From an uncultured Lachnospiraceae bacterium (GTDB lineage Bacteria > Bacillota > Clostridia > Lachnospirales > Lachnospiraceae): 63,662 bases of DNA. Positions 37,921 to 46,660 of this stretch are shown one piece after another; positions within the stretch are counted from its first letter, which is position 1; each line of letters opens with the position of its first letter. The position numbers and the translations under genes were made by a program. Where the stretch lies: the NCBI GenBank assembly GCA_910585205.1, contig CAJUCC010000056.1, positions 1 through 63,662 of the forward strand, written 5' to 3'. The notes under the pieces were generated by a model. It worked only from the letters and a program-made list of their open reading frames with translations. It had not been told where the DNA came from and ran no database searches.

Positions 37921-38103
37921 CTATTTCAGCCCTGCCTGCTTGTAAACGCTGTTTAGAGTGCCCGGTTTTAAATCTCCGTTGTGGTTTGGTACTGTGACTT
38001 TTCCGGGCTTTGTCGGGTGCTTTAGGCTTATGTGGGAACCTTCCTGATTGGTGGTGTACCATCCATCTTTGCGAAGTACCTTTAGTATTTCCCGAACTGT
38101 CAT
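37921..38103 (-). CDS. hicA: HicA-family mRNA interferase toxin
   Basis: A 60-aa toxin with the double-stranded-RNA-binding-like fold. The catalytic His lies in G-S-H-I-S-L-K-H-P, and the fold signature V-L-R-K-D-G-W-Y is near the N-terminus. Start behind GGAGGCAAT. The toxin-first order is usual for HicAB. It probably stabilises the element. Confidence 0.9.
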   Translation of the reverse strand: MTVREILKVLRKDGWYTTNQEGSHISLKHPTKPGKVTVPNHNGDLKPGTLNSVYKQAGLK

Positions 38104-38126
38104 ATTGCCTCCTCCTTATATTATGT

Positions 38127-38181
38127 ATTATACGCCTATTTTATACGCATGTCAATAATTTGCGCATAAATTATGCGTATT
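38127..38181 (-). promoter_or_regulatory. Consensus promoter and operator of hicAB
   Basis: Minus strand TTGACA, 17 nt, TATAAT: a perfect consensus. The repeat GCGTATAA occurs twice in the spacer and -10, and the palindrome GCATAA-A-TTATGC lies just upstream of the -35 (38164-38176), as expected for autorepression by HicB. Confidence 0.75.
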
Positions 38182-38205
38182 ATCATGCGGACAGAGAAAA
38201 GAGAG

Positions 38206-38251
38206 AGAAACAGGGCACTACGAAAATTGTAGAAAGCCCTGTTTCTTTTTT
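38206..38251 (+). terminator. Stem-loop with T-run upstream of the transfer operon
   Basis: The arms AGAAACAGGGC / GCCCTGTTTCT (11 bp) with an inner CTAC / GTAG pairing are followed by TTTTT. It would insulate the transfer operon from upstream plus-strand transcription. Confidence 0.7.
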
Positions 38252-38283
38252 GTAAAAAAATTCAGGAAAATATTAAATAGCTA

Positions 38284-38373
38284 TTGACATGCCCTGTACT
38301 TGCCCCTTAAATGCCCCTAAAATAAAAATTTTACTCAAAATTTTTTGAAAACAAGGAGGGCACAGGGAGGGCA
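38284..38373 (+). promoter_or_regulatory. Promoter and operator array of the transfer operon
   Basis: TTGACA, 17 nt, TTAAAT (38284-38312). Three direct copies of TGCCC start at 38290, 38301 and 38312 (11 bp apart), followed by two inverted copies GGGCA at 38358 and 38369 (also 11 bp apart). This phasing places the sites on one helix face. It looks like an operator array for an element-encoded regulator. Confidence 0.5.
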
Positions 38374-38380
38374 TGGGGCT

Positions 38381-38728
38381 ATGAAGATGGCGGATAAGAT
38401 CAAAAGTCTGGAAGTGGAAAACAAAGAGCTGCGTATCGCGAAAAATATGCTGATCGATCAGGTTGAAGCACAGGAAGGCAGACTGCAGGAGCAGGATGCG
38501 CAGATCGAGGAAATGGAAAATGAAATAAGCCGGCTGCAAAGCCAGATACAAAATCGGGATAAAGAAGATGAAAAGCCGGATACAGAGCAAGGGCATCCAA
38601 AGGTATTGGATAAAATCCGTTTCTTTTTTTATTGTGTGGAGAACTTTTTATATAAGTCCTGGCTTGCCGTCTGGATTGCAATGATCGCGGTCATATTGTA
38701 TCGGTTTTTAACCGGCACTCTGGCATAA
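38381..38728 (+). CDS. Coiled-coil protein with C-terminal membrane anchor
   Basis: A 115-aa protein. Residues 5-60 form a long heptad coiled coil (K-S-L-E-V-E-N-K-E-L-R-I-A-K-N), then a charged linker and a single C-terminal membrane span (about residues 90-110, W-L-A-V-W-I-A-M-I-A-V-I-L-Y). It is a tail-anchored protein with a cytoplasmic coiled coil. The first gene behind the transfer promoter. Start ATG 38381 behind GGGAGGGCA. Function unknown. Confidence 0.65.
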   Translation: MKMADKIKSLEVENKELRIAKNMLIDQVEAQEGRLQEQDAQIEEMENEISRLQSQIQNRDKEDEKPDTEQGHPKVLDKIRFFFYCVENFLYKSWLAVWIAMIAVILYRFLTGTLA

Positions 38729-38739
38729 GGAGAGAAGAT

Positions 38740-39036
38740 ATGCTGGTCATTATGATTAAGGAGTTTCTTGCGATATGCGAATACCTGAAAAAAAGCGGTG
38801 GCAGGGAAGCGAGGGGGTATCTGATTATAGAGCGGCCGGAACTGGAAGCGCTTCTGAATAAAAACCGGTATCTGACATCGTTGGAAAAATTGAAATACTG
38901 GAAAGCACTGCACTGGATTGATGCGGACGAAAATCAGACAACCAAAAAAGTCTGTGTGGGCGGCGTACGGAAACGCTGCATTAAGCTGGATTTGAAAGTT
39001 TATGGGGCTATGAAAGATGTGATCGGAAGGTCGTAA
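38740..39036 (+). CDS. Small winged-helix-like protein, TcpK-like oriT accessory candidate
   Basis: A 98-aa basic protein (L-T-S-L-E-K-L-K-Y-W-K-A-L-H-W-I-D followed by K-K-V-C-V-G-G-V-R-K-R-C-I-K-L) whose order helix-helix-helix-beta hairpin fits a small winged helix. It lies immediately upstream of a structured 300-bp intergenic region and a tyrosine-recombinase-fold gene, the same order as tcpK-oriT-tcpM of plasmid pCW3. Start behind AAGGAGAGAAG. Similarity to TcpK is by context, size and predicted fold, not alignment. Confidence 0.5.
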   Translation: MLVIMIKEFLAICEYLKKSGGREARGYLIIERPELEALLNKNRYLTSLEKLKYWKALHWIDADENQTTKKVCVGGVRKRCIKLDLKVYGAMKDVIGRS

Positions 39037-39343
39037 AACCGGCAATACAATGCCAGGGCAGTTACAGAAAATAATATGGGAAAATGCCCGGAGAGATCGG
39101 GCAGTTGGTAAGCGGTGCGGCGGTCAAAGTGGTCTGTCACGATAATAAGCTATATTACGTAGTAATATAGCGTGAATAGAGGTGGACAGTATGCAGGCGG
39201 TCAGCCGGAATCACAGGCTTGCCAGCGGAACCGATGGACTGCATGTCGGAGACTGTAAGGACATCGGTTCCGGAGGGGGGATTGGGGGGATGCTTCCCCC
39301 TGCAGAATATATTGTAAAAATCAGTCAAAGAAAGAAGGAGCAA
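39037..39343. other. Predicted origin of transfer (oriT)
   Basis: A 307-bp intergenic region dense in dyads. They are TGCCCG / CGGGCA (39085-39103), the near-perfect GCTATATTAC-GTA-GTAATATAGC (39149-39171), CGGAACCGATG / CATCGGTTCCG (39226-39272, 11-bp arms), and GGGGGGA / TTCCCCC (about 39284-39299). GGGCA also occurs at 39056. An in-frame extension of the downstream ORF covers part of it, but the ribosome-binding site AAGAAGGAG before ATG 39344 argues the region is untranslated. Confidence 0.55.
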
Positions 39344-40144
39344 ATGAAATATGATGATCTGGAAGCAGTAAAGCAATACCTGTACGGCAAAGTAGAAAAT
39401 AAGAATACGGCAAGGAAATATTACAGCGCTCTCGTAAAACTTTTTCGGGATGTTGAAACAGATAAGGATATAAAGCGGCTGGGTACTGATTTTTATACGG
39501 AGAAAATACCGCTCCTGTTTAAGACGCGAAATGAGGTAAGCGCCGTTAAAAACGGTTTGCAGTATTTCGGGGAATGTACAGGCGCAGCTTTGCCGCCGGA
39601 AGATTTTTACCATGCTGTGAATCAGAAAAAACGCAATCGGAGTATAAAACCCAAAAAGACATTATATTTGGACGAGATCAAAAGAAAAGTCAACCAGATC
39701 AGCGATGAAAGACTGAAATATGCCTACAGGCTTGCGTTGGTTTCCGGCCTGCGCGTTTCCGAACTGGCAGGGCTGGATGCGGACAAAATTACTTTTGAAG
39801 ATGGGAAAATCTGTGTCAATGTTACAAACGGTAAAGGCGGCAGTAATGGCACCGTTGTATGTTTGCCGGATGCGTACCTGTATGAAAGATTGCAGGCTTT
39901 TACACGGAAGAACCCGGAGGGCAGGTTGTTTTACGCAGAATCGACGCTGCGTAAAAAGGCGTGGGAAATGGGGTTGGAGTGCCATGATTTTCGGAGGATT
40001 TTTGCAATAACAAAACGAAATGATTTGAAAAAGACAATGCCCGTTTCGGAGGCAAACGAGGAGGTTCGGAAAAGCCTGCGCCATGCCCGTTTTTCTACAA
40101 CAAAGCGATACTTGTTTAACCGGAAGCTGGTATTCAGGAAATGA
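39344..40144 (+). CDS. Tyrosine-recombinase-fold protein, TcpM-like relaxase candidate
   Basis: A 266-aa protein. It has an N-terminal SAM-like core-binding domain (residues 1-85) and a C-terminal phage-integrase-type catalytic domain: Arg in S-G-L-R-V-S-E-L, H-D-F-R-R, L-R-H-A-R-F-S-T-T-K-R-Y with the putative nucleophile Tyr256. The element already has a serine integrase and lacks a MOB-type relaxase, and the gene sits between an oriT-like region and the tcp genes. In pCW3 the relaxase TcpM has this fold and position. An alternative is a resolvase for element dimers. Confidence 0.65.
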   Translation: MKYDDLEAVKQYLYGKVENKNTARKYYSALVKLFRDVETDKDIKRLGTDFYTEKIPLLFKTRNEVSAVKNGLQYFGECTGAALPPEDFYHAVNQKKRNRSIKPKKTLYLDEIKRKVNQISDERLKYAYRLALVSGLRVSELAGLDADKITFEDGKICVNVTNGKGGSNGTVVCLPDAYLYERLQAFTRKNPEGRLFYAESTLRKKAWEMGLECHDFRRIFAITKRNDLKKTMPVSEANEEVRKSLRHARFSTTKRYLFNRKLVFRK

Positions 40145-40157
40145 GAGGGGAGAGATT

Positions 40158-43100
40158 ATGGGACGAAAAACAGGAAGGCTGAAGGCGGGCATATTAATAT
40201 GCGTATTATTTTTTAACAGCATGTCCGGTAATGTTTATGCGGCGGCAGATATACCGGAAGGGGAAGAAATATCTGCTCTGGAAGAAGCTGCGGTGCAGGA
40301 AGATACAGAGGAGGACTTTGCCAGGGCGCCCGGCATGGAGGGAGAAACTACGGATACTGAGATTCCGGGTAATTCGCAGGAAACGGAAGAAGGGGACGCA
40401 GAAAATGATTCGGGATCAGGAAATGATTTGGAAACTGAGGACGGTTCCGAAGCAGGAGGGGATTCAGGCACGGAAGAAGATCCGGTGGCAGAGGATGGTT
40501 CGGAACCGGCAGAAAACCCGGAAATAAAAGAAGATTTGGAGACAGGAGATCCCGTAGTGGAAGAAAACTTTCAGGGTTCAGGGTCGGAAGCGGAAGTTCC
40601 CATAGAGGCTGTGGGTGAAGATAACAGGGCAGATATGGAGGAAGGCCGGGAACCGGGGATTGAGCAGGAAGCGGCGGCAGGAGAAGTCAGCGACGGCGTT
40701 ATCGTGTATTTTTATACGATGAAGGCAGACAGTGAATATTATCTGCTGGCAGAGCGGGAAACAGATGCCGAAGGTAAGGTTTTCTTCCCGTCTGTGGAGC
40801 AGGTGAGCGGGTTTCGGTTTGCGGGCTGGGAGACGGAGGATTTCAGGCGCGTGGGGGAAACGGATGTGTTTACGGAGAGCTGCAGTCTGTATGCAGCATT
40901 TGTACCGGAAGAAGGCACTGCTTTTTCTGTTATGTCCAGGGCAAGCAGTATGGGGATTTCCTCGTCCAATCCAAAAGTAGGGCAGGAGAACCGTTATGAA
41001 TACAGCGGCGGCAGGGTGAACTGGACTGTTCCAGTGACCGGATACTATGACCTGTACTGCTATGGGGCGCAGGGCGGCACAGGATATGCGGAAAACGGTA
41101 CGTCTTCCGCAGCATCAGGGAGTGGCAGTTATGGTGATGCTGCCGGATCACGGGTCATGCTAAAAAAGGGCATGGTACTTACCGTATGCGCCGGGCAGAT
41201 GCCGGGATTGAGTACAATACACCTCGGGCAAGGGGATACCAACGGGCAGGACTGGTCAGGCGGGCCGTATGAATATGTGGACGGATATGAAACTTTTCTG
41301 AAAGAATGGTCCCACGCCGGAGATCGTACGAATGGGGAATGTTTTCGTTACCGGGGATACCCGGATGGCGGATATGGCGGGAAGGAGGCAAGTTTTTGTA
41401 ATAATACAAGCGACCATGCGGGCGGCGCGGCCGGCGGCGGAGGGGGCGGCAGTTCCAGCGTCACTTGTAACGGGGCAAAGATTATATCCGCCAGAGGCGG
41501 GAACGGTGCTGCAGTGTCATACAGGAGCCATGATTTTTCCGGCACGGCAGGCGGAGGAACGGGAGGAGGTTTTACCGGTGTGCGGAATGCATCGGGGATA
41601 ACGTGGCTGACTGACAAATTGAATATGAATACGTCGGGAGCCAACGTGGGAAACGGTTATGTTTTGATTCGGGTGGCGGAAATTTCACCGATTATCTATC
41701 TGGAAGCGTCAACAAAAGACTGGACGAATGAAGATATTGTGCTGACCGTCCGGATTGACAGCCTGGGGCAGGGACTTAGCGGTGATTATTTGTCGTGGAA
41801 AACGGATGCGGAGGGAAATGACATCTGGACAGATCATATCACCTGTACAGTGGGACGGAACGGAACCTACACATGCAAAATAAGGGATATTGCAGGGAAT
41901 ACATCGCAGGCGTCTATTGTTGTTTCGAACATAGACAGGCAGAAGCCTTCCGGTGAGATCATTTCATCGGTGGAGGAATGGACAAGGGAGGATGTGGAGT
42001 TAAAGGTTGACGCAAAAGATGCGGAAGCGACAGCGGAATACGGCGCATCGGGGATGCCGCAGGAACCATATCTCTGGGGCGTTATGTCCGGGGACGGGGG
42101 AATTACATGGGGATCTGCAGACGGCGGGGAAAGTGGCGGCTCCGGTTCTGCCGATGAAACCCCGGATGGTGATATGCCGGAACCGGCGGTTCCTGACTGG
42201 ACAGACCGGGACAGTTATACTGCGTCCCAAAATGGGACATACGTCTGCCGGGTGCGGGATAACGTGGGAAATACAGCAGACATTGTGTATAAAGTAACAA
42301 ATATAGATAAGTTACCACCGGAAGTGCAAATGGTACCGTCCGTCCGGGAGTGGACGAATCAGGATATTGTCATAAGCGGCCGGGGAAGCGATGGGGAAAC
42401 GGATGGTTATGGAAGCTCCGGCATACACGACAGAGGGTATGCATGGGGCGTACAGAAAACGTCCGGCGAAATAACGTGGCTGACATTTGGGGAAGGGGAC
42501 AATACAGGAGAGCCGGAAAGCCCGGGGGATTCTGGCAGCCCGGAAACGGCGGAAGTCCTGTTGGAAACCGGTGCGGCAGGGGGTAAGGAAGAAACGGGCG
42601 GAAGCGGCAAAGATGAGGGGGAGGATGAAGCAACACCGAATTGGACAGATCAGGATACGCTTACCGTGTCCCAAAATGGGACATATGTGTTCCGGATGAA
42701 AGACAATGCAGGGAATGAGACACAATCCTGTATCCGGATTACCAATATGGACAGGCTGGCGCCTGTGGGCGTTATTACGGCTGACACGACAGAGCAGGTG
42801 AAAAAAGTAGCGTTGCGGGTATCCGGGAACGATGCGGATGCAACTGCGTCATATGGAAGTTCCGGGATAGCGCATTATCGCTGGATGAAAGAAGGAGAAG
42901 AAGAAAAAGACGCATCAGACGGACAGGATACGTTTACAGCGCAGCGAAATGGTACATATATCTGCGTCATGCAGGATCGGGCCGGAAATACGACGGAGCT
43001 GCGGTATACTGTCTCCAACATAATCAGGCCTTCCGGCGGTTCATCGGCAGCCGTTGCGCCGGGAGACAAGCCGGCGGATCCGCCTCCGGAAAAGCCACCG

Positions 43101-43733
43101 GCAGAGGAAATACCGGTTCAGAGCGGGAGCCTGTGGCCGAAGCTCCTGGAAAAAATACAAGCGTTGATACCGGAAGAAACGGTTCCGGTTAAGAAACATA
43201 TAAAAATGCTGGATGCATCTTCTTCCCGCCTGCCGGCGTCCATAAATCCGGGTCGGGGGAGCCGTGGCGGCAGGATACCGAAAGAGCGGAATAAAACGGA
43301 ATCAGATCGGGCCGGCAAAGGAGCGGTAACAAATATAAGAGAAGAACCGCAAAAGCCGGAGCCGGTCGGAAAAAGGTGGAATTTCCTCTGGTTTATGCTG
43401 GCTGCCGTGGCAGCAGCCATGTTTTTCATTGGCCTTATATTTTTTATCCTGTTTTACACGCGCGCTGTGGACATCCTGGCCATGAACCGGGAACAGGAAT
43501 ACGTCCTGCTTGGAAGCGGACGGATTGGGAGACGCAAAGAGGTCTGGCGGATACGGATTGGGAAACGTATATATGAGAGGGCGGAGACAGAGAATTTTGA
43601 AATCAGGCCATGCAGGAGATTCCGGGACAAACACAAAGGGAAATGGATGCTGGTTCTGTGCCGGGAACAGAAAATACCGGTGCTGATCAATGAAGAAATA
43701 CGGCTGCGGATACCGCCGGAAAAGGAGGCATAA
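40158..43733 (+). CDS. Large element-encoded surface protein with glycine-rich domain and repeats
   Basis: A 1191-aa exported protein. It has a signal peptide (1-33, ending V-Y-A-A), an acidic Glu/Gly/Asp low-complexity region (about 35-190), and an InlB-like repeat (200-265, F-R-F-A-G-W-E-T-E). A Gly-rich domain of the ALK/LTK-receptor type follows (about 290-500, G-A-Q-G-G-T-G and G-G-A-A-G-G-G-G-G-G). Then come four Ig-like repeats, each ending like N-G-T-Y-V-C-R-V-R-D-N, a Pro/Lys-rich stalk, one membrane span (about 1075-1100), and a basic cytoplasmic tail of about 85 residues. There is no LPXTG signal. Start ATG 40158 behind GAGGGGAGAG. The place within the transfer operon suggests a role in cell contact. 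Confidence 0.75.
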   Translation: MGRKTGRLKAGILICVLFFNSMSGNVYAAADIPEGEEISALEEAAVQEDTEEDFARAPGMEGETTDTEIPGNSQETEEGDAENDSGSGNDLETEDGSEAGGDSGTEEDPVAEDGSEPAENPEIKEDLETGDPVVEENFQGSGSEAEVPIEAVGEDNRADMEEGREPGIEQEAAAGEVSDGVIVYFYTMKADSEYYLLAERETDAEGKVFFPSVEQVSGFRFAGWETEDFRRVGETDVFTESCSLYAAFVPEEGTAFSVMSRASSMGISSSNPKVGQENRYEYSGGRVNWTVPVTGYYDLYCYGAQGGTGYAENGTSSAASGSGSYGDAAGSRVMLKKGMVLTVCAGQMPGLSTIHLGQGDTNGQDWSGGPYEYVDGYETFLKEWSHAGDRTNGECFRYRGYPDGGYGGKEASFCNNTSDHAGGAAGGGGGGSSSVTCNGAKIISARGGNGAAVSYRSHDFSGTAGGGTGGGFTGVRNASGITWLTDKLNMNTSGANVGNGYVLIRVAEISPIIYLEASTKDWTNEDIVLTVRIDSLGQGLSGDYLSWKTDAEGNDIWTDHITCTVGRNGTYTCKIRDIAGNTSQASIVVSNIDRQKPSGEIISSVEEWTREDVELKVDAKDAEATAEYGASGMPQEPYLWGVMSGDGGITWGSADGGESGGSGSADETPDGDMPEPAVPDWTDRDSYTASQNGTYVCRVRDNVGNTADIVYKVTNIDKLPPEVQMVPSVREWTNQDIVISGRGSDGETDGYGSSGIHDRGYAWGVQKTSGEITWLTFGEGDNTGEPESPGDSGSPETAEVLLETGAAGGKEETGGSGKDEGEDEATPNWTDQDTLTVSQNGTYVFRMKDNAGNETQSCIRITNMDRLAPVGVITADTTEQVKKVALRVSGNDADATASYGSSGIAHYRWMKEGEEEKDASDGQDTFTAQRNGTYICVMQDRAGNTTELRYTVSNIIRPSGGSSAAVAPGDKPADPPPEKPPAEEIPVQSGSLWPKLLEKIQALIPEETVPVKKHIKMLDASSSRLPASINPGRGSRGGRIPKERNKTESDRAGKGAVTNIREEPQKPEPVGKRWNFLWFMLAAVAAAMFFIGLIFFILFYTRAVDILAMNREQEYVLLGSGRIGRRKEVWRIRIGKRIYERAETENFEIRPCRRFRDKHKGKWMLVLCREQKIPVLINEEIRLRIPPEKEA

Positions 43734-43734
43734 C

Positions 43735-45222
43735 GTGCGTGGTGCAGAAAAGGAACTGAACGGGCTTTTGGAGGAGGCAATACTTGGGATTGCAACAGGG
43801 ATCAAGCGTTTTGTATACAGCGTATACAGAGGGATAAAAAAGTTGAAGGAAGTGCGCAATCTTGTATTTTTTCTCATATGCATTGTCTTTTCCGCGCTTG
43901 TTTATCTGCTGAAAGGGAGGATACTTCTTTTGCAGCTCCCCGCTTTTTTGGGGTATGCGCTGTATTATGTGCTTTTATTTGTCCCTGTGTTTTACCTGGC
44001 GGTTTTGGGCAGGGCCGGGGGAAAAGATTTTACGGCGGCGTTTATGGAAATCGATTTTAAAGGCAGGGATGGGCAGTATCCGTATTTCTGCGGCAGTGAA
44101 ACGGCGGATAAGAAGCTGATCTATTTTTTCAAAAGTAATATTCCTGTGGAGGAGTGGAAAAACAGGAAATCGCTTCTGGAGACGGCGTTTGACTGTACGA
44201 TTCTGCGGATTGAAAACGGGAACAGCAAAAGGGTCGTCAGGGTGGTTACGCTGCCGGGCGATTTCCGGATCCCGGAAAAAATTAACTGGAGCGATACGCT
44301 GATCAGAAAGGATTCCGGTGTCATAACGGTGGGGAAAAGCGCGCAGGGGGAAATCACGTTTGATTTAAACCGTGTCCCGCATGTACTGGCAGCCGGCGAA
44401 ACCGGCAGCGGGAAGTCGGTTATCCTGCGCCTGATCTTATGGCAGTTTATTAATCAGGGAAGCCGTGTCTATATGCTGGATTTTAAAGGCGGCGTGGAAT
44501 TTGGCATTGATTATGAGCGGTATGGGGAGGTCGTGACAGAGAGAAAGCGGGCGCTGCAGATACTGACAGAGCTGGAAGCGGAAAACGCGCAGCGGCTGAC
44601 ACTTTTTCGAAACCTGAAAGTAAAAAACATCGTGGAATATAACAGGAAGACAGGGAAAAATCTGTGCCGGATTGGCGTTTTCTGCGACGAGCTGGCGGAG
44701 ATGCTTGATAAAAAGGGGGCGGCGAAGGAATTAAAGGAGCAGATGGAAAAGATCGAGGGTAAGATTTCAACGCTGGCAAGGCTTTCCCGGGCGACAGGGA
44801 TTAATTTGATCCTTGGCATGCAGCGGCCGGATGCCAATGTACTGACCGGCCAGATCAAAAACAATATTCCGGTTCGTATCTCCGGCCGGTTTGCAGACAA
44901 GACCGCATCCGAGATTGTGCTTGGAAGTACGGATGCCTGCAATATACCGGACATCAAAGGGCGGTTCATCTGCAAGATGGGAAATGAGATGCAGGAGTTC
45001 CAGGCATATTATTTTGACGATGAAACGATGCTGAGGGATGTCTTTGTGGAGGTTGGCGATATGCTGACAAAAGCGACGGGATATGAGCAGACCGCGAAAA
45101 CGACGCAGAAAGAGACGGAGGTGAAACCGGTAACAAACCCCTATGAGGGGATGAATCAGGAAGAACTCGAAAAAGTGAAGGAGGCTATGGATGAATATGA
45201 CCTGAATCTTGATTTTTTTTAA
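43735..45222 (+). CDS. tcpA: FtsK/SpoIIIE-type coupling ATPase (TcpA)
   Basis: A 495-aa coupling protein that drives DNA to the mating channel. Two N-terminal membrane spans (about residues 40-85) precede an FtsK-like motor with Walker A G-E-T-G-S-G-K-S (about 221-228) and the Walker B-like I-G-V-F-C-D-E-L-A-E. The segment L-I-L-G-M-Q-R-P-D-A is typical of the FtsK/HerA group. Start GTG 43735 behind AAAAGGAGGCATAAC. Length and order match TcpA of clostridial conjugative plasmids and Orf21 of Tn916. Confidence 0.88.
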   Translation: MRGAEKELNGLLEEAILGIATGIKRFVYSVYRGIKKLKEVRNLVFFLICIVFSALVYLLKGRILLLQLPAFLGYALYYVLLFVPVFYLAVLGRAGGKDFTAAFMEIDFKGRDGQYPYFCGSETADKKLIYFFKSNIPVEEWKNRKSLLETAFDCTILRIENGNSKRVVRVVTLPGDFRIPEKINWSDTLIRKDSGVITVGKSAQGEITFDLNRVPHVLAAGETGSGKSVILRLILWQFINQGSRVYMLDFKGGVEFGIDYERYGEVVTERKRALQILTELEAENAQRLTLFRNLKVKNIVEYNRKTGKNLCRIGVFCDELAEMLDKKGAAKELKEQMEKIEGKISTLARLSRATGINLILGMQRPDANVLTGQIKNNIPVRISGRFADKTASEIVLGSTDACNIPDIKGRFICKMGNEMQEFQAYYFDDETMLRDVFVEVGDMLTKATGYEQTAKTTQKETEVKPVTNPYEGMNQEELEKVKEAMDEYDLNLDFF

Positions 45223-45255
45223 TATAGGACAGTGGGAAAACATTGGGAGGACAGT

Positions 45256-46278
45256 ATGTTTGCAAAGAAAAAAAGCAAGGAAAGGCCGGAAAAAAAGAAA
45301 GCACGGGAGGCCATACGGGAAAAAAGGCCGCGCAGCAGGCCGCCGGAATATATTTTGAAAAAGAATACGCTGATGCGTTTCCTGCGTGTGGTTATGTGGG
45401 CCATGCTTTTATTTATTTTCATAAAAGGTGTTGCCTCATGCCTGGAAAGGGATTCCGCACAGCGGGCGGAGGCGGCGATACATGATTTCAGGAGGGAGTT
45501 TGCGGAATACAAAGATGATAACGAAGAAATCATGGGGTTTGCGCAAAACTTTGCCAGGGAATATCTTACATGGGAAAACCGGAAGGAAAACGACTATGCG
45601 CAGCGGATCCGGCCGTATGTCAGCCAGGAATTATACAGCAGGGCAGCGGATCTGACAGATTTTAAAGGGAAGGCAGCGGCGGTTTATGTGAAGGCATACC
45701 GGAAGGAACAGTATTCGGGGGAGCAGTATGATGTCTATGTGCTTTCCGACGTGGTGTACACAAAAGAATCGGTGACGGTAAAGGAAGGTGAGAGCCAGAA
45801 AGAAAATATAACACAGAATCGGACAGTGACGCTGAAAATTCCCGTATACCGGGAAAACGGGAAATATGTGGTGGAAGGCATACCGATTATTGTCAATGAC
45901 AATACGGGGATTTCCGGTTACAGTGCGCCGGCATATACGGGTACGGCTATTACGGATGGGCGTACCGAGCAAATCACGGAAGCCGTTGTAAGCTTCCTGA
46001 AAGCCTATTACGGGCAGGATCAGAATGTCATTGAATACTATCTGACCAAAGATGCAGACAGGGAGAAATTCCGGGGATTATCCGGCAGATATACATTCCG
46101 GGAACTGGACAGGATAAGCTGCTATGACACGGAAGCCGGAATATTGTGTATCGTTGAATTTCGGGTGTCGGATGAAGAAAACGGGTATTGCCTCCTGCAG
46201 GGGATGCATCTGACTGTCAGGCCGGACGGAGATAAATATTACATACAGGACATGAACACAAAAACAGGACATTTATAG
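45256..46278 (+). CDS. tcpC: TcpC-family conjugation protein
   Basis: A 340-aa bitopic membrane protein of the mating channel (VirB8-like NTF2 folds). It has a basic cytoplasmic segment (1-38), one membrane span (about 40-60), then two repeated extracytoplasmic domains (about 90-220 and 235-335), each of the NTF2-like form seen in TcpC/VirB8. Start ATG 45256 behind TGGGAGGAC; an in-frame ATG eight codons earlier lacks a site. It follows tcpA by 33 nt. Confidence 0.82.
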   Translation: MFAKKKSKERPEKKKAREAIREKRPRSRPPEYILKKNTLMRFLRVVMWAMLLFIFIKGVASCLERDSAQRAEAAIHDFRREFAEYKDDNEEIMGFAQNFAREYLTWENRKENDYAQRIRPYVSQELYSRAADLTDFKGKAAAVYVKAYRKEQYSGEQYDVYVLSDVVYTKESVTVKEGESQKENITQNRTVTLKIPVYRENGKYVVEGIPIIVNDNTGISGYSAPAYTGTAITDGRTEQITEAVVSFLKAYYGQDQNVIEYYLTKDADREKFRGLSGRYTFRELDRISCYDTEAGILCIVEFRVSDEENGYCLLQGMHLTVRPDGDKYYIQDMNTKTGHL

Positions 46279-46290
46279 GAGGGTAAAGCA

Positions 46291-46647
46291 ATGGGACAGA
46301 AAAGAACGAAAAAAACAGCAGCGGTGGAAAAGACAAACGGGAGAGCGGGCATGAGGAGAAAAGCGGCAGGGATATTGTGCATGGTATGTTTATTGTCCCT
46401 GTGCTGGGGCAATATGGTTTTTGCGACTGATTATGTGCATAATTTTGCGACAGGGGTCGCATTTGAAAATTTAAAATGGGTGGCGATTCTTGGGACGCTT
46501 GGGTTAATGGCGCTCAATGCCATTAAGCGGAATTACACAGGTGTATTAATTACACTGGTTGTAGGCGGTATTGTGATTTTTTTCACGGCAAACCCCACCA
46601 AAATCGAGGACATCGGAAATACGATCGGTGGTGTCATCTTTAAATAA
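46291..46647 (+). CDS. Small TcpD-like membrane protein
   Basis: A 118-aa protein with an N-terminal signal-like segment (about 24-45, I-L-C-M-V-C-L-L-S-L-C-W-G) and two membrane spans (about 62-78 and 84-100), then a short tail. The size and the position between TcpC and TcpE match TcpD of pCW3. Start behind GGAGGGTAAAGCA. Sequence identity to known TcpD cannot be judged here. Confidence 0.65.
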   Translation: MGQKRTKKTAAVEKTNGRAGMRRKAAGILCMVCLLSLCWGNMVFATDYVHNFATGVAFENLKWVAILGTLGLMALNAIKRNYTGVLITLVVGGIVIFFTANPTKIEDIGNTIGGVIFK

Positions 46648-46660
46648 GGCAGGGGCAGGT

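Noticed and set aside
38374..39020. Direct repeat ATGGGGCTATGAA near 38374 and 39002
   Set aside because: One copy is at a start codon and the other inside a coding end. Length 13, no flanking symmetry; probably chance.
39182..39343. In-frame N-terminal extension of the tyrosine-recombinase-like gene
   Set aside because: The stretch is full of inverted repeats and G-runs, and a good ribosome-binding site precedes ATG 39344. It is treated as oriT-like non-coding DNA.
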